Below are positions 1-8,617 of a stretch of 64,000 nt of DNA, one piece after another. Made by a program: the position numbers and the translations under genes. The DNA lies in assembly GCA_900466475.1 (NCBI GenBank), contig UBMI01000016.1:115111-179110 (forward strand), given 5' to 3'. Below the pieces are notes generated by a model that was not told the DNA's origin, ran no database searches, and saw nothing but the letters and a program-made list of their open reading frames with translations. The number at the start of each line of letters is the position of its first letter. The first letter of the stretch is position 1. The DNA is from Hyphomicrobiales bacterium (GTDB lineage: Bacteria; Pseudomonadota; Alphaproteobacteria; Rhizobiales; Rhizobiaceae).

Positions 1-930
1 ACCTGGGCAAGCCAGCTCATCGACCTCAAGAAGGCGGCGACATCAAAGGATTACTGCGACGAATTCGCAGGCAAGGCGCGTGAAAACGGCGTCGAGGTTA
101 CCGAACTTTCCACCCATCTCCAGGGCCAGCTCGTTGCCGTGCACCCGGCCTATGACGAAGCCTTCGACGGTTTTGCAGCACCCGAAGTGCGTGGCAATCC
201 GAAGGCGCGTCAGGAATGGGCGGTGCAGCAGGTCAAGTATGCGCTAACCGCTTCCAAGCATCTCGGCCTCAAGGCGCATGCGACTTTCTCGGGCGCGCTT
301 GCCTGGCCTTTCATCTATCCCTGGCCGCAGCGCCCGGCCGGTCTCGTCGAGACCGCTTTCGACGAGCTTGCCCGCCGCTGGAAGCCGATTCTCGATCATG
401 CCGATGAAAATGGCATCGACGTCTGCTACGAAATCCACCCGGGCGAAGACCTGCACGACGGCATCACCTACGAGATGTTCCTGGAACGCGTCGGCAACCA
501 TCCGCGCGCCAACATGCTCTATGATCCCTCGCACTACGTTCTGCAGTGCCTCGATTACCTCGACAACATCGACATCTACAAAGACCGGATCAAGATGTTC
601 CACGTCAAGGATGCCGAGTTCAACCCGACCGGACGTCAGGGCGTTTACGGCGGCTATCAGGGCTGGGTCGAACGAGCCGGCCGCTTCCGTTCGCTGGGTG
701 ATGGCCAGGTCGATTTCGGCGCCGTCTTCTCGAAGATGACCGCCAATAATTTCGACGGCTGGGCCGTGGTCGAGTGGGAATGTGCGCTGAAGCATCCGGA
801 AGATGGTGCCCGCGAAGGCGCTGAGTTTGTTGCGGCCCACATCATCCGCGTCACCGAAAAGGCCTTCGACGATTTCGCTGCCGGCGGCACCGATCAGGCA
901 GCCAACCGGCGCATGCTGGGCCTGTCGTAA
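1..930 (+). CDS. Sugar phosphate isomerase/epimerase, TIM barrel (5' end cut by window)
   Basis: The frame is open from the first base, so the gene starts upstream of the window; 309 C-terminal residues are visible. An internal GTG at 139 is not the start, because homologous-looking sequence continues before it. The protein fits the AP-endonuclease-2/xylose-isomerase-like family. Likely metal ligands are seen in CYEIHPGED, MLYDPSHY, KMFHVKDAE and VVEWE, the usual Glu/Asp/His/Glu set. The following dehydrogenase gene is 27 bases away with its own RBS, so the two probably form the end of a sugar-catabolic operon, like the isomerase/dehydrogenase pairs acting on oxidised sugars or inositols. The exact substrate cannot be read from sequence. 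Confidence 0.85.
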   Translation, partial: TWASQLIDLKKAATSKDYCDEFAGKARENGVEVTELSTHLQGQLVAVHPAYDEAFDGFAAPEVRGNPKARQEWAVQQVKYALTASKHLGLKAHATFSGALAWPFIYPWPQRPAGLVETAFDELARRWKPILDHADENGIDVCYEIHPGEDLHDGITYEMFLERVGNHPRANMLYDPSHYVLQCLDYLDNIDIYKDRIKMFHVKDAEFNPTGRQGVYGGYQGWVERAGRFRSLGDGQVDFGAVFSKMTANNFDGWAVVEWECALKHPEDGAREGAEFVAAHIIRVTEKAFDDFAAGGTDQAANRRMLGLS

Positions 931-957
931 GCGGATCAGGATTTCGAGGAGAAAATC

Positions 958-2145
958 ATGGCAATCGAAGCATCATCCGAACAGGCCCGCGAGCCGCGCA
1001 TCCGGCTTGGCATGGTCGGGGGCGGGGCAGGGGCCTTCATCGGCGCCGTTCACCGCATCGCGGCGCGTATCGACGATCAGTATGACCTGATCGCCGGCGC
1101 GCTGTCGTCGACGTCGGAAAAGGCTGCCCAGTCCGGTCGCGATCTCGGTCTCGATCCGTCGCGCACCTATTCCAGCTACCGGGAAATGGCGATCCGCGAA
1201 GCGAAGCTGAAGAACGGCATCGAAGCCGTTTCGATCGTGACGCCGAACCACGTCCATTATGACGCCGCCAAGGAATTCCTGCGCCGCGGCATTCATGTCA
1301 TCTGCGACAAGCCGCTGACATCAAATCTTGCCGATGCCAAGAAGCTGAAGAAGGTTGCCGACGAGAGCGGCGCGCTCTTCATCCTGACGCATAATTACAC
1401 GGGCTATCCGATGGTTCGTCAGGCGCGCGAAATGGTTGCCAATGGCGAGCTCGGCGATATCCGTATCGTTCAGGCCGAGTATCCGCAGGACTGGTTGACC
1501 GAAGCGATCGAACAGTCCGGCCAGAAGCAGGCCGCATGGCGCACCGACCCGGCGCAGTCCGGCGTCGGCGGTTCGACCGGCGATATCGGTACGCATGCCT
1601 ATAACCTAGCGTCCTTCATCACGGGTCTCGAACTCGACAGCCTTGCTGCCGATCTCGATAGTTTCGTGCCGGGCCGCCGTCTCGATGACAACGCCCATGT
1701 GATGTTGCGCTTCAAGGCCAAGGGTTCGGAAAAGCCGGCCAAGGGCATGCTGTGGTGCAGTCAGGTGGCGCCGGGTCATGAGAATGGCCTCAAGGTGCGC
1801 GTTTACGGCACCAAGGGTGGTATCGAATGGGTTCAGGCCGATCCGAACTATCTCTGGTACACGCCGTTCGGCGAATCCAAGCGGCTGATCACCCGCAATG
1901 GCGCCGGCTCCGGCGCGGCCGCTGCCCGCGTTTCCCGCGTCCCATCGGGCCATCCGGAAGGTTATCTCGAAGCGTTCGCGACGATCTACACGGAAGCCGC
2001 ACATGCCATCAACGCGCACAAGAGGGGCAAGGCGGTCGACAAGGCCGTGGTCTACCCGACAGTCGATGACGGTGTGAAGGGTGTCGCCTTCGTCGAAGCC
2101 TGCGTGGCTTCATCCAAGCGCAACGGCGCCTGGGTCAAGGTCTGA
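958..2145 (+). CDS. Gfo/Idh/MocA family NAD(P)-dependent dehydrogenase
   Basis: The 395-residue protein has an N-terminal Rossmann fold (GMVGGGAGAFIGAVHR, residues about 18-33), the family signature around CDKPLT with the conserved Lys, and the catalytic-region motif GDIGTHAYNLA with its His. The length is normal. ATG 958 is preceded by GAGGA seven bases upstream. The product would be a cytoplasmic oxidoreductase that oxidises or reduces a sugar, inositol or sugar acid. It lies directly after the TIM-barrel isomerase gene and is followed by a strong hairpin terminator, so it is probably the last gene of that operon. Substrate is unknown. Confidence 0.88.
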   Translation: MAIEASSEQAREPRIRLGMVGGGAGAFIGAVHRIAARIDDQYDLIAGALSSTSEKAAQSGRDLGLDPSRTYSSYREMAIREAKLKNGIEAVSIVTPNHVHYDAAKEFLRRGIHVICDKPLTSNLADAKKLKKVADESGALFILTHNYTGYPMVRQAREMVANGELGDIRIVQAEYPQDWLTEAIEQSGQKQAAWRTDPAQSGVGGSTGDIGTHAYNLASFITGLELDSLAADLDSFVPGRRLDDNAHVMLRFKAKGSEKPAKGMLWCSQVAPGHENGLKVRVYGTKGGIEWVQADPNYLWYTPFGESKRLITRNGAGSGAAAARVSRVPSGHPEGYLEAFATIYTEAAHAINAHKRGKAVDKAVVYPTVDDGVKGVAFVEACVASSKRNGAWVKV

Positions 2146-2176
2146 GTTTACGTGTCGATCAGGTCCGTATGATCAA

Positions 2177-2211
2177 AAACGCCGGGGCGGTTCGATATCG
2201 CCCCGGCGTTT
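2177..2211. terminator. Bidirectional intrinsic terminator
   Basis: A perfect 13-bp inverted repeat (arms 2177-2189 and 2199-2211, 9-base loop) starts with AAA and ends with TTT, so it can stop transcripts from either side. It sits between the dehydrogenase gene and the convergent DoxX gene. Confidence 0.8.
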
Positions 2212-2225
2212 ACGTCTTGTGGCAA

Positions 2226-2633
2226 TCAGGCCGCAACCTCAGTACGGCCGCGCTTCAGCAGGTTATCGACGCTGAACGGGCCTGCGCCGGCAGCGACGAT
2301 ATAAAGCAGAACGAAGCAGAACAGGATGGCGGCGACACCACCGTTCTGTGCCGGAAAGAAGCTCTTCGATGCGTGGCCGATGAAATAGGCAAAGGCCATC
2401 AGGCCCGAAAGCACGAAAGCTGCGATGCGGGTCTGGAAGCCGATGAGTACTAGAAAGCCGAGCGTCAGCTCGAGGAGGCCGGCAATCCAGGGCAGCGATC
2501 CGACGGGCGGCACGCTTGCGGCAGCCGGGAAATGCAGGATCTTCTGTGTTCCATAGCTGAAAAGCACGAGGGACGAGACGATACGCAGCAGGCTCAGCAG
2601 GTGGGGCTGCAGCAGGTGAATCGAAGAGAGCAT
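2226..2633 (-). CDS. DoxX family membrane protein
   Basis: The 135-residue protein has four predicted membrane helices and DoxX-type features: an early LLRIVSSLVLFSYGTQKI segment, then a GLLELTLGFLVLIG helix and two further helices, with a basic cytoplasmic C-terminus (LLKRGRTE). DoxX proteins are small inner-membrane proteins; some act with oxidoreductases in redox or thiol stress, but the role of this one is not determined. It is a single gene, convergent with the sugar operon and divergent from the beta-glucosidase gene. Length is typical for the family. Confidence 0.82.
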   Translation of the reverse strand: MLSSIHLLQPHLLSLLRIVSSLVLFSYGTQKILHFPAAASVPPVGSLPWIAGLLELTLGFLVLIGFQTRIAAFVLSGLMAFAYFIGHASKSFFPAQNGGVAAILFCFVLLYIVAAGAGPFSVDNLLKRGRTEVAA

Positions 2634-2680
2634 TCGGTTCCTTTCCTATTGTGATGCCCTTTCCGGTGTAAGGATCAAGA

Positions 2681-2699
2681 TCGTGACAGCAAATCACGA
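2681..2699. promoter_or_regulatory. Inverted repeat TCGTGA-N7-TCACGA upstream of doxX
   Basis: Six-base perfect arms separated by 7 bases lie about 48 bases upstream of the DoxX start, in the 243-base region between doxX and the beta-glucosidase gene. It is a possible operator. The spacing is 7, not the 6 of a CRP site. Confidence 0.35.
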
Positions 2700-2771
2700 C
2701 TGCTGACATTGGCGTTATGACGGTGAGATGCCGGGTTCCGTGGCAGGCTTATTGCTGTTTTGTCACTCTTC

Positions 2772-2785
2772 CTGCAACGTTGCAG
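2772..2785. promoter_or_regulatory. LacI-type operator candidate upstream of the beta-glucosidase gene
   Basis: A perfect 14-bp palindrome, CTGCAACGTTGCAG, has the central CG typical of LacI-family operators. It lies 91 bases before the beta-glucosidase start. A LacI-family protein is encoded at 25105, but nothing links it specifically to this site. Confidence 0.5.
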
Positions 2786-2876
2786 TTTTTCCTTCTGCCG
2801 GCCTGTACTTTGCTGTCAGGCTTGGCTAAACCCCGCGTAAACGGTCAGTCCACAACCTGAGAGATGGGATTTACAG

Positions 2877-4250
2877 ATGATCGATCCGAAAACGCTTGCC
2901 GACCGCTTTCCCGGCGATTTCACGTTTGGTGTTGCCACCGCTGCCTTCCAGATCGAAGGCGCCAGCAAGGCCGATGGCCGCAAGCCGTCCATCTGGGATG
3001 CCTTCTGCAACATGCCCGGCCGCGTCCATAACCGTGACAACGGCGATATTGCCTGCGACCACTATAACCGGCTGGAGCAGGACCTCGATCTTATCAAGGA
3101 GATGGGCGTCGATGCCTATCGTTTCTCGATCGCCTGGCCGCGCATCATCCCCGACGGCACGGGTCCGGTGAATGAGAAAGGCCTCGATTTCTACGATCGG
3201 CTCATCGATGGCTGCAAGGCGCGCGGTATCAAGACCTTTGCGACGCTCTACCACTGGGATCTGCCGCTGCTGCTTGCCGGCGACGGCGGCTGGACGGCAC
3301 GTTCGACGGCCTATGCCTATCAGCGCTATGCCAAGACTGTCATGAGCCGCCTTGGCGACCGTCTCGACAGCGTCGCCACTTTCAACGAGCCGTGGTGCAT
3401 CGTGTGGCTCAGCCATCTCTACGGCATCCACGCGCCGGGCGAGCGCAACTTGCAGGCCGCGCTGCACGCCATGCACTACATGAACCTGGCGCACGGCCTT
3501 GGCGTCGAAGCGATCCGTTCGGAAGCACCTGGTGTGCCTGTTGGTCTGGTGCTCAACGCTTCCTCGATCATTCCGGGCTCCGATAAGGCTGCCGATCTTG
3601 CTGCCGGCGAGCGTGCGCACCAGTTCCACAACGGCGCCTTCTTTGATCCGGTCTTCAAGGGCGAGTATCCGAAGGAATTCGTCGAAGCGCTCGGCGATCG
3701 CATGCCCGTGATCGAGGACGGCGATCTCAAGATCATCAGCCAGAAGCTCGATTGGTGGGGTCTCAACTATTACAAGCCGGAGCGCGTTGCCGACGATGCC
3801 AGCCGCAAGGGTGATTTCCCCTGGACGGTGGAAGCACCTCCGGCCAGCGACGTGAAGACCGATATCGGCTGGGAAGTCTATTCGCCGGGCCTCAAGCTGC
3901 TCGTCGAGGATCTCTACCGCCGCTACGAGCTGCCGGAATGCTACATCACCGAGAATGGCGCCTGCGACAATACCGATGTCGTCAACGGCGAGGTCAATGA
4001 CGTGATGCGCCTGGACTATGTCAGCGACCATCTCAATGTCGTCGCCGACCTGATCAAGGACGGATATCCGATGCGCGGTTACTTTGCCTGGAGCCTGATG
4101 GACAATTTCGAATGGGCGGAAGGCTATCGCATGCGTTTCGGCCTCGTTCATGTCGATTATGGAACGCAGGTTCGTACGGTCAAGAGGAGTGGCAAGTGGT
4201 ATCGCGAGCTCGCCAGCCAGTTCCCGAAGGGCAACCACAAGGCCGTCTGA
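2877..4250 (+). CDS. Beta-glucosidase, glycoside hydrolase family 1
   Basis: The 457-residue protein is full length for GH1. The acid/base Glu is E171 in TFNEPW, and the nucleophile is E359 in YITENGA. The N-terminal FTFGVATAAFQIEGA and C-terminal WSLMDNFEWAEGY signatures are also present. There is no signal peptide, so it should act in the cytoplasm on imported beta-glucosides, releasing glucose by a retaining mechanism. It is transcribed alone, after a 243-base region with a LacI-like palindrome, and ends at a strong terminator. Aglycone preference cannot be told from sequence. Confidence 0.95.
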   Translation: MIDPKTLADRFPGDFTFGVATAAFQIEGASKADGRKPSIWDAFCNMPGRVHNRDNGDIACDHYNRLEQDLDLIKEMGVDAYRFSIAWPRIIPDGTGPVNEKGLDFYDRLIDGCKARGIKTFATLYHWDLPLLLAGDGGWTARSTAYAYQRYAKTVMSRLGDRLDSVATFNEPWCIVWLSHLYGIHAPGERNLQAALHAMHYMNLAHGLGVEAIRSEAPGVPVGLVLNASSIIPGSDKAADLAAGERAHQFHNGAFFDPVFKGEYPKEFVEALGDRMPVIEDGDLKIISQKLDWWGLNYYKPERVADDASRKGDFPWTVEAPPASDVKTDIGWEVYSPGLKLLVEDLYRRYELPECYITENGACDNTDVVNGEVNDVMRLDYVSDHLNVVADLIKDGYPMRGYFAWSLMDNFEWAEGYRMRFGLVHVDYGTQVRTVKRSGKWYRELASQFPKGNHKAV

Positions 4251-4262
4251 GGCCAAGCATTT

Positions 4263-4286
4263 CGGCAGGGCATCGGTGCCCTGCCG
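4263..4286. terminator. Intrinsic terminator after the beta-glucosidase gene
   Basis: A perfect 10-bp stem (4263-4272 with 4277-4286) and a TCGG tetraloop are followed by TTTC. It lies between two convergent genes and may serve both. Confidence 0.8.
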
Positions 4287-4288
4287 TT

Positions 4289-4753
4289 TCAGATCGCGTT
4301 CAACGTCTTTGCTGCAGCGAGACGTTTTCCTCTGCTCAATTTCCGCCCGTCGCGGAAATTGAGGGCAAGTAGCGTCAGCTGCGTAGAGCCGGCCAGCAGT
4401 TCAAGGGTCTGCATGGCGTAGAAAACACCGTCAAGCAGACCTTCATCCGCGCGACGGTAGAGCAGGATTGCCAGGGGCAAGAGGACCAGCAGCCCGTTTG
4501 CGGCAATGATCTTCATCCGCCAGCGCTTCCTGTCGATAGCCGGCGAATGGCGGCCACGGGCGAGCGAAAAGCCGCTGCCGCCAGTGATTGCGAGCGCCGG
4601 GATCAACAGACAGAGACCGGCAAGAATTGCTTTCTTGACGGCAAGAATTGCGGTCGCATCCAGAAGAAGCTCTGAAATCAGTGTTGCGGTCAGAAAGCCC
4701 GCAATCGGGATCATGGCGATTGTGCCCGCGCCGGCATGAACGACGGTTTTCAT
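4289..4753 (-). CDS. Hypothetical membrane protein coupled to a MarR regulator
   Basis: I do not recognise the family. The 154-residue protein has about four hydrophobic segments (residues about 7-30, 40-60, 83-100, 112-132) separated by a basic loop (RGRHSPAIDRKRWR), and a basic C-terminus. Its ATG overlaps the stop of the upstream MarR gene by four bases (ATGA), so translation is probably coupled. The pairing suggests that the MarR protein controls this membrane protein, perhaps in response to a small lipophilic compound; that is inference from context only. Confidence 0.7.
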   Translation of the reverse strand: MKTVVHAGAGTIAMIPIAGFLTATLISELLLDATAILAVKKAILAGLCLLIPALAITGGSGFSLARGRHSPAIDRKRWRMKIIAANGLLVLLPLAILLYRRADEGLLDGVFYAMQTLELLAGSTQLTLLALNFRDGRKLSRGKRLAAAKTLNAI

Positions 4754-5241
4754 TTCCGTTCCTCGCTTTCCGTGGCGTCCAGCGCCAGCCTTTGGTCGAA
4801 CCTGCTCAGAAGATCGAGTGCCGCCTGTAATTCCGGTGCGTCTAGTCCGCGGGCCAGCGCATTGGCCCAGCCGGTATGAAGCGCTGATATCCTCGCGTAG
4901 CTCTCAGCGCCCTGCGGCGTCAGCACATAGAAGGGCGAGCGCTGATGGCGCGGGTTGGGCCGCCTTTCGACGAAGCCGTCTTCCTCCAGCTTCTTTACCT
5001 GCTTTTGGGCTCCCTGACGGGTCATGCCCATCATCTCCGCGATGGCGGGAACCGCGACATGACCGGAAGACAGCGAGATCGCTCCGAGCACCTGCCAGCG
5101 GGCGCTCGTGAGGTTGAGCGGTGCGCCGAGCCGGTCGCCACCGTCCAATAGTCGTCCGTTGATGCGGAAGATCATCAGCATGATGTCCGTCAGCAGGTCT
5201 GCTTCGATCGTCCGCTTCAAGATGCCGTTCTCCATCTGCAT
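4750..5241 (-). CDS. MarR family transcriptional regulator
   Basis: The 163-residue protein is of usual MarR length. It has a winged helix-turn-helix around LTSARWQVLGAI...VAVPAIAEMMGMTRQGAQKQVKKLEEDGFVERRPNPRHQ (split here by omitted residues) and the wing with RRP and RSPFY. It should bind DNA as a dimer. The gene precedes and overlaps a membrane protein gene. Two copies of GGAAACCAGTT lie immediately upstream of the start, overlapping the promoter, which suggests autoregulation. Confidence 0.88.
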   Translation of the reverse strand: MQMENGILKRTIEADLLTDIMLMIFRINGRLLDGGDRLGAPLNLTSARWQVLGAISLSSGHVAVPAIAEMMGMTRQGAQKQVKKLEEDGFVERRPNPRHQRSPFYVLTPQGAESYARISALHTGWANALARGLDAPELQAALDLLSRFDQRLALDATESEERK

Positions 5242-5243
5242 TA

Positions 5244-5280
5244 TGGAAACCAGTTACCATTATTGGAAACCAGTTGTCAA
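5244..5280 (-). promoter_or_regulatory. MarR promoter with tandem operator-like repeats
   Basis: Read on the minus strand, TTGACA (5280-5275) is a perfect -35 element. GGAAACCAGTT occurs at 5245-5255 and again at 5265-5275, exactly 20 bases apart. Each copy holds a palindromic core AAC-NN-GTT, and the copy nearest the gene extends to GG-N-AAC-NN-GTT-N-CC. The spacing puts both sites on about the same DNA face. Confidence 0.6.
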
Positions 5281-5414
5281 TCTGCAAAAAACATGCGGCG
5301 TTCGGGTAAATCCTGAGCCGGATTCTCGATTGTTCTCATGATTTTAAGCGTTTCTTGACCCTTGACTGCGAAGATTTCTGGAACTGGGAGTTGTGTGAGT
5401 TGCCGGCAGTCTTG

Positions 5415-7604
5415 ATGTCAAAAAACAATGGATCGGGTTTAGGCCGCCATACCACGGTCACTGGCGTGCTTTTTTCCTTCGCGGTCATTGTTGCTGTTGT
5501 CACCATCATGGTTTTGACGGCGCTGGAACGCGTCTCCGAAAATGCCAATGTGCTCGACGACGAGCGTTCGCGCGAAACCACCGTTGGCGCACTCAAGACC
5601 TTCGAAGACCAGCTTGCCGCGACGCTTGACGATTATGCCGCCTGGGATGATGCGGCTGCCAATGTCTACGCGCCGGAGGGCATGGCGTGGACGGTCAGCA
5701 ATTACGGCGAGATGTCCCTCAACAGCCCTCTCTTCGACATGGCTATCGTTATTGATGACCAGAAGAAAACCGTCATGGCCTATCAGGACGGTTTGCCAAT
5801 GCAGATGCCGGTAGACGATTTCTTCTCCCCCTCGCTTTGGCGGCTTCTGGACGAGGTTCGCGCACCTGATGCCGGCGAGAAGCCGCAGGCCACCGGTTTC
5901 ATCAAGACTGCCAGGGGTATTGCCGCTGTCGGTATCGCGCTTGTGCGGCAGAAGTCGGGTGAGCTTGATATGCCCGACGGTCAGCATCGCTATCTGGTTT
6001 TCGCCCGGCATCTCGACGAGGACAAGATCTCCGCTCTCGGCACGACTTACGTGCTGAACGGGTTACGACTGGTGCCCGCAGATTTTGCCGCGGCCTATTC
6101 GGTGGAAATTGCAGACCCTGCTCGGGCGGTTCTCGGCAAGCTAGTCTGGGTGTCGCGTTCGCCCGGCGATATTGGTTACGCGCAGGTGAGGCCCATGGTC
6201 ATCCAGGCGCTTGGTCTTGTCGGCCTGTTCTTCGTCGTCCTCCTCATAATCGGTTGGATGACCGGCCGGCGGCTGAAGGCCGAGGAAAACAGCGCGCGTG
6301 AAGAAGCACTTCGAGATCGCCTGAGCGGTCTTTCCAACCGCGACGGCTTGGGGCTTGCCGTCGACCGCTTCGTTGCGGAAGCCCGGCAGACGAAGCGGAA
6401 CGTGCTGCTCCTCTATCTCGATCTCGACGGCTTCAAGGAAGTCAACGACAGCTACGGGCACGGCACCGGCGACCAGTTGATCCGCGCTGTCGCGGCAGGA
6501 CTGGACGTGCTGATCCCCGAGGACGCGGTGCTCGCCCGCATCGGCGGTGATGAGTTTGCAATCGCTTTCCTTTCGGATGCGGAGAATGCGGCCGCATTGC
6601 AGCTTGCTGAGCAGATCCTCGATTTCCTTGCTGAACCGCTCGAAGTCGGCCGCCGTATCGTCGTGGTCGGCGCCAGCATCGGCATTGCCATGTCATCGCT
6701 CGGTTCGATCGCCCGGGAGGAGCTGGTACGCCGCGCCGACCTCGCCATGTACAAGGCGAAGGAGGCCGGCCGCGCCCGCATGACACTTTACGATCCGGCC
6801 ATGGATACCGATCGCGCGCAGCGCAACGCGCTGGAGCTCGATCTGCGCATGGCGATCGAAAGCGGCGATCTCACGCTTGCCTATCAGCCGCTCGTCGATG
6901 CCGCGACGCATGAGATGAATGGCGTGGAAGCGCTGGTGCGCTGGAACCGGCCAGGCCACGGTCCGGTTTCGCCCGAGGTTTTCATTCCGATCGCCGAGAC
7001 CAGCGGGCTCATCGAATCCCTCGGCCTTTTCGTACTGCGCAAGGCCTGCGAAACGGCAAAGCAATGGCCGGAACTGAAGATCTCGGTCAATGTTTCACCG
7101 GGCCAGTTCCGCAATCCGGCCTTCACCGACTATGTTCGCTATGTGCTGAAGCAGACGGACATCGAGGCCAGCCGCGTGACGCTTGAGATCACCGAAGGCT
7201 ACATGATCCAGAATCCGCAGCGCACGCGCCAATCGATCGAACGATTGAAGTCGCTCGGCGTCAAGGTGGCGCTCGACGACTTCGGCTCCGGCTTTTCTTC
7301 GATCGGCTATTTGCGGCAGTTCGGCTTCGATCGCATCAAGATCGACCGCTCACTCGTCACCGATATTACCGGCGACAGCCGGCAGCGGGAAATGCTGCAG
7401 GCGACAGTAGCACTTGCCCGCGCGCTGGATATTCCGGTCACGGCCGAAGGCATCGAGACGGAAGAGCAGGCGGTTGCGCTGCGCCTCTTTGGCTGCGACA
7501 GTCTGCAGGGCTATTTCTTCGGCAAACCGATGACTGCCGACCACATCAATGACCGATTGCAGGAGCATCGCGAAGCACGGGTCTTGCGCCGGATCGCCGG
7601 CTAA
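5415..7604 (+). CDS. CHASE4-GGDEF-EAL bifunctional c-di-GMP enzyme
   Basis: The 729-residue protein has a membrane helix at about 14-36, a periplasmic CHASE4-type sensor at about 45-255 (with LDDYAAWDDAAANVY), a second helix at about 262-282, then GGDEF and EAL domains. The cyclase signature is intact (GGDEF at 377-381), but no RxxD inhibitory site precedes it. The EAL domain is intact: E505-A-L, NVSPGQF, EITEG, DDFGSGFSS, KIDRS and AEGIET. Both synthesis and hydrolysis of c-di-GMP are therefore possible. The frame is open from a TTG at 5355, but ATG 5415 is preferred because it directly precedes the membrane anchor. The gene is monocistronic and convergent with trhO. Confidence 0.92.
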   Translation: MSKNNGSGLGRHTTVTGVLFSFAVIVAVVTIMVLTALERVSENANVLDDERSRETTVGALKTFEDQLAATLDDYAAWDDAAANVYAPEGMAWTVSNYGEMSLNSPLFDMAIVIDDQKKTVMAYQDGLPMQMPVDDFFSPSLWRLLDEVRAPDAGEKPQATGFIKTARGIAAVGIALVRQKSGELDMPDGQHRYLVFARHLDEDKISALGTTYVLNGLRLVPADFAAAYSVEIADPARAVLGKLVWVSRSPGDIGYAQVRPMVIQALGLVGLFFVVLLIIGWMTGRRLKAEENSAREEALRDRLSGLSNRDGLGLAVDRFVAEARQTKRNVLLLYLDLDGFKEVNDSYGHGTGDQLIRAVAAGLDVLIPEDAVLARIGGDEFAIAFLSDAENAAALQLAEQILDFLAEPLEVGRRIVVVGASIGIAMSSLGSIAREELVRRADLAMYKAKEAGRARMTLYDPAMDTDRAQRNALELDLRMAIESGDLTLAYQPLVDAATHEMNGVEALVRWNRPGHGPVSPEVFIPIAETSGLIESLGLFVLRKACETAKQWPELKISVNVSPGQFRNPAFTDYVRYVLKQTDIEASRVTLEITEGYMIQNPQRTRQSIERLKSLGVKVALDDFGSGFSSIGYLRQFGFDRIKIDRSLVTDITGDSRQREMLQATVALARALDIPVTAEGIETEEQAVALRLFGCDSLQGYFFGKPMTADHINDRLQEHREARVLRRIAG

Positions 7605-7612
7605 CCGTCGCG

Positions 7613-8542
7613 TTATGTACCTATGTGCTTCTGTCCGCGCTTCTTGGCGAGTGCGATCTGGTGCTGGCGCTGACGATAGCGCAGGCGGTCTTCTTCGCTG
7701 CGGCTGTGATAGCAATTGCTGCAGGAAACGCCTTCCTCGTAATAGGGCGAGGTGACTTCTTCTGCCGTGATCGGGTTGCGGCAGGCATGGCAAAGCGTGT
7801 GTTCGCCTTGCTTCAAGCCATGCTCGACTGAAACCCGCTCATCGAAAACGAAGCAGGCTCCATCCCAGAGGCTTTCTTCCTGTGGCACTTCCTCCAGATA
7901 TTTCAGGATGCCGCCCTTGAGGTGATAGACCTCTTCGAAGCCCTGTTCCTTCATGAAGGCCGTTGCCTTCTCGCAGCGGATGCCGCCGGTGCAATACATG
8001 GCGATTTTCGGCTTGTTATGGAGGCCGGGATTATTGCGCACCCAATCCGGAAACTCGCGGAAGGTTTTGGTCTTGGGGTCCACGGCGCCGCGGAAGACGC
8101 CGATTGCCGTCTCGTAGTCGTTGCGGGTGTCGATGACGATCGTATCGGGATCGGAGATCAGCGCGTTCCAATCAACGGGATTGATATAGGTTCCGACCAC
8201 CTTATTGGGGTCGATATTCTTGACGCCCATGGTGACGATTTCCTTTTTCAGCTTCACCTTCATCCGCAGGAAAGGCATTTTCGAAGCATGGCTTTCCTTG
8301 TGCTCGAGCGCGGAAAATTCCGGCTGGGCACGCAGGAAAGCGAGCACGGTCCGGATGCCGGCATCCGGCCCTGCAATCGTGCCGTTGATGCCTTCATGGG
8401 CGAGGAGCAGCGTGCCCTTGACGCCATTCTCTTCACAGAGCGCCTGCAACGGCTGCTGCAGGCTTTCGTAACGCGCCAGCGAGACGAAATGGTAAAGTGC
8501 GGCCACGAGGAACGGGCTTGTCTGGATCGCATTGTCGGTCAT
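7613..8542 (-). CDS. trhO: tRNA uridine(34) hydroxylase TrhO (rhodanese family)
   Basis: The 309-residue protein has an N-terminal ferredoxin-like domain (residues about 10-115, with LLLAHEGINGTIAG), a rhodanese domain at about 128-223 with active-site loop CTGGIRC (C184, C190), and a C-terminal pair of Cys pairs (CHAC and CSNC) that looks like a zinc-binding knuckle. TrhO proteins hydroxylate U34 of certain tRNAs on the way to 5-methoxy-uridine-type wobble modifications. ATG 8542 (MTDNAIQ) is preferred over an upstream extension, as it fits the family N-terminus. The gene follows the VOC gene by 75 bases on the same strand. Confidence 0.9.
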   Translation of the reverse strand: MTDNAIQTSPFLVAALYHFVSLARYESLQQPLQALCEENGVKGTLLLAHEGINGTIAGPDAGIRTVLAFLRAQPEFSALEHKESHASKMPFLRMKVKLKKEIVTMGVKNIDPNKVVGTYINPVDWNALISDPDTIVIDTRNDYETAIGVFRGAVDPKTKTFREFPDWVRNNPGLHNKPKIAMYCTGGIRCEKATAFMKEQGFEEVYHLKGGILKYLEEVPQEESLWDGACFVFDERVSVEHGLKQGEHTLCHACRNPITAEEVTSPYYEEGVSCSNCYHSRSEEDRLRYRQRQHQIALAKKRGQKHIGT

Positions 8543-8617
8543 GGGCGTGGAAATACAGAATATGCCGGGCCTGCGCAATGATATTACGCAAGTCCGCTGC
8601 CGTGTCGCCATAGTCTG

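Noticed and set aside
2681..2699. CRP site (TGTGA-N6-TCACA) upstream of doxX
   Set aside because: The spacing between GTGA and TCAC is 7, not 6, and the outer bases do not match; kept only as a generic inverted repeat.
2871..4256. 461-codon minus-strand frame across the beta-glucosidase gene
   Set aside because: It is antisense to a GH1 gene with both catalytic Glu residues in place; no motif of its own.
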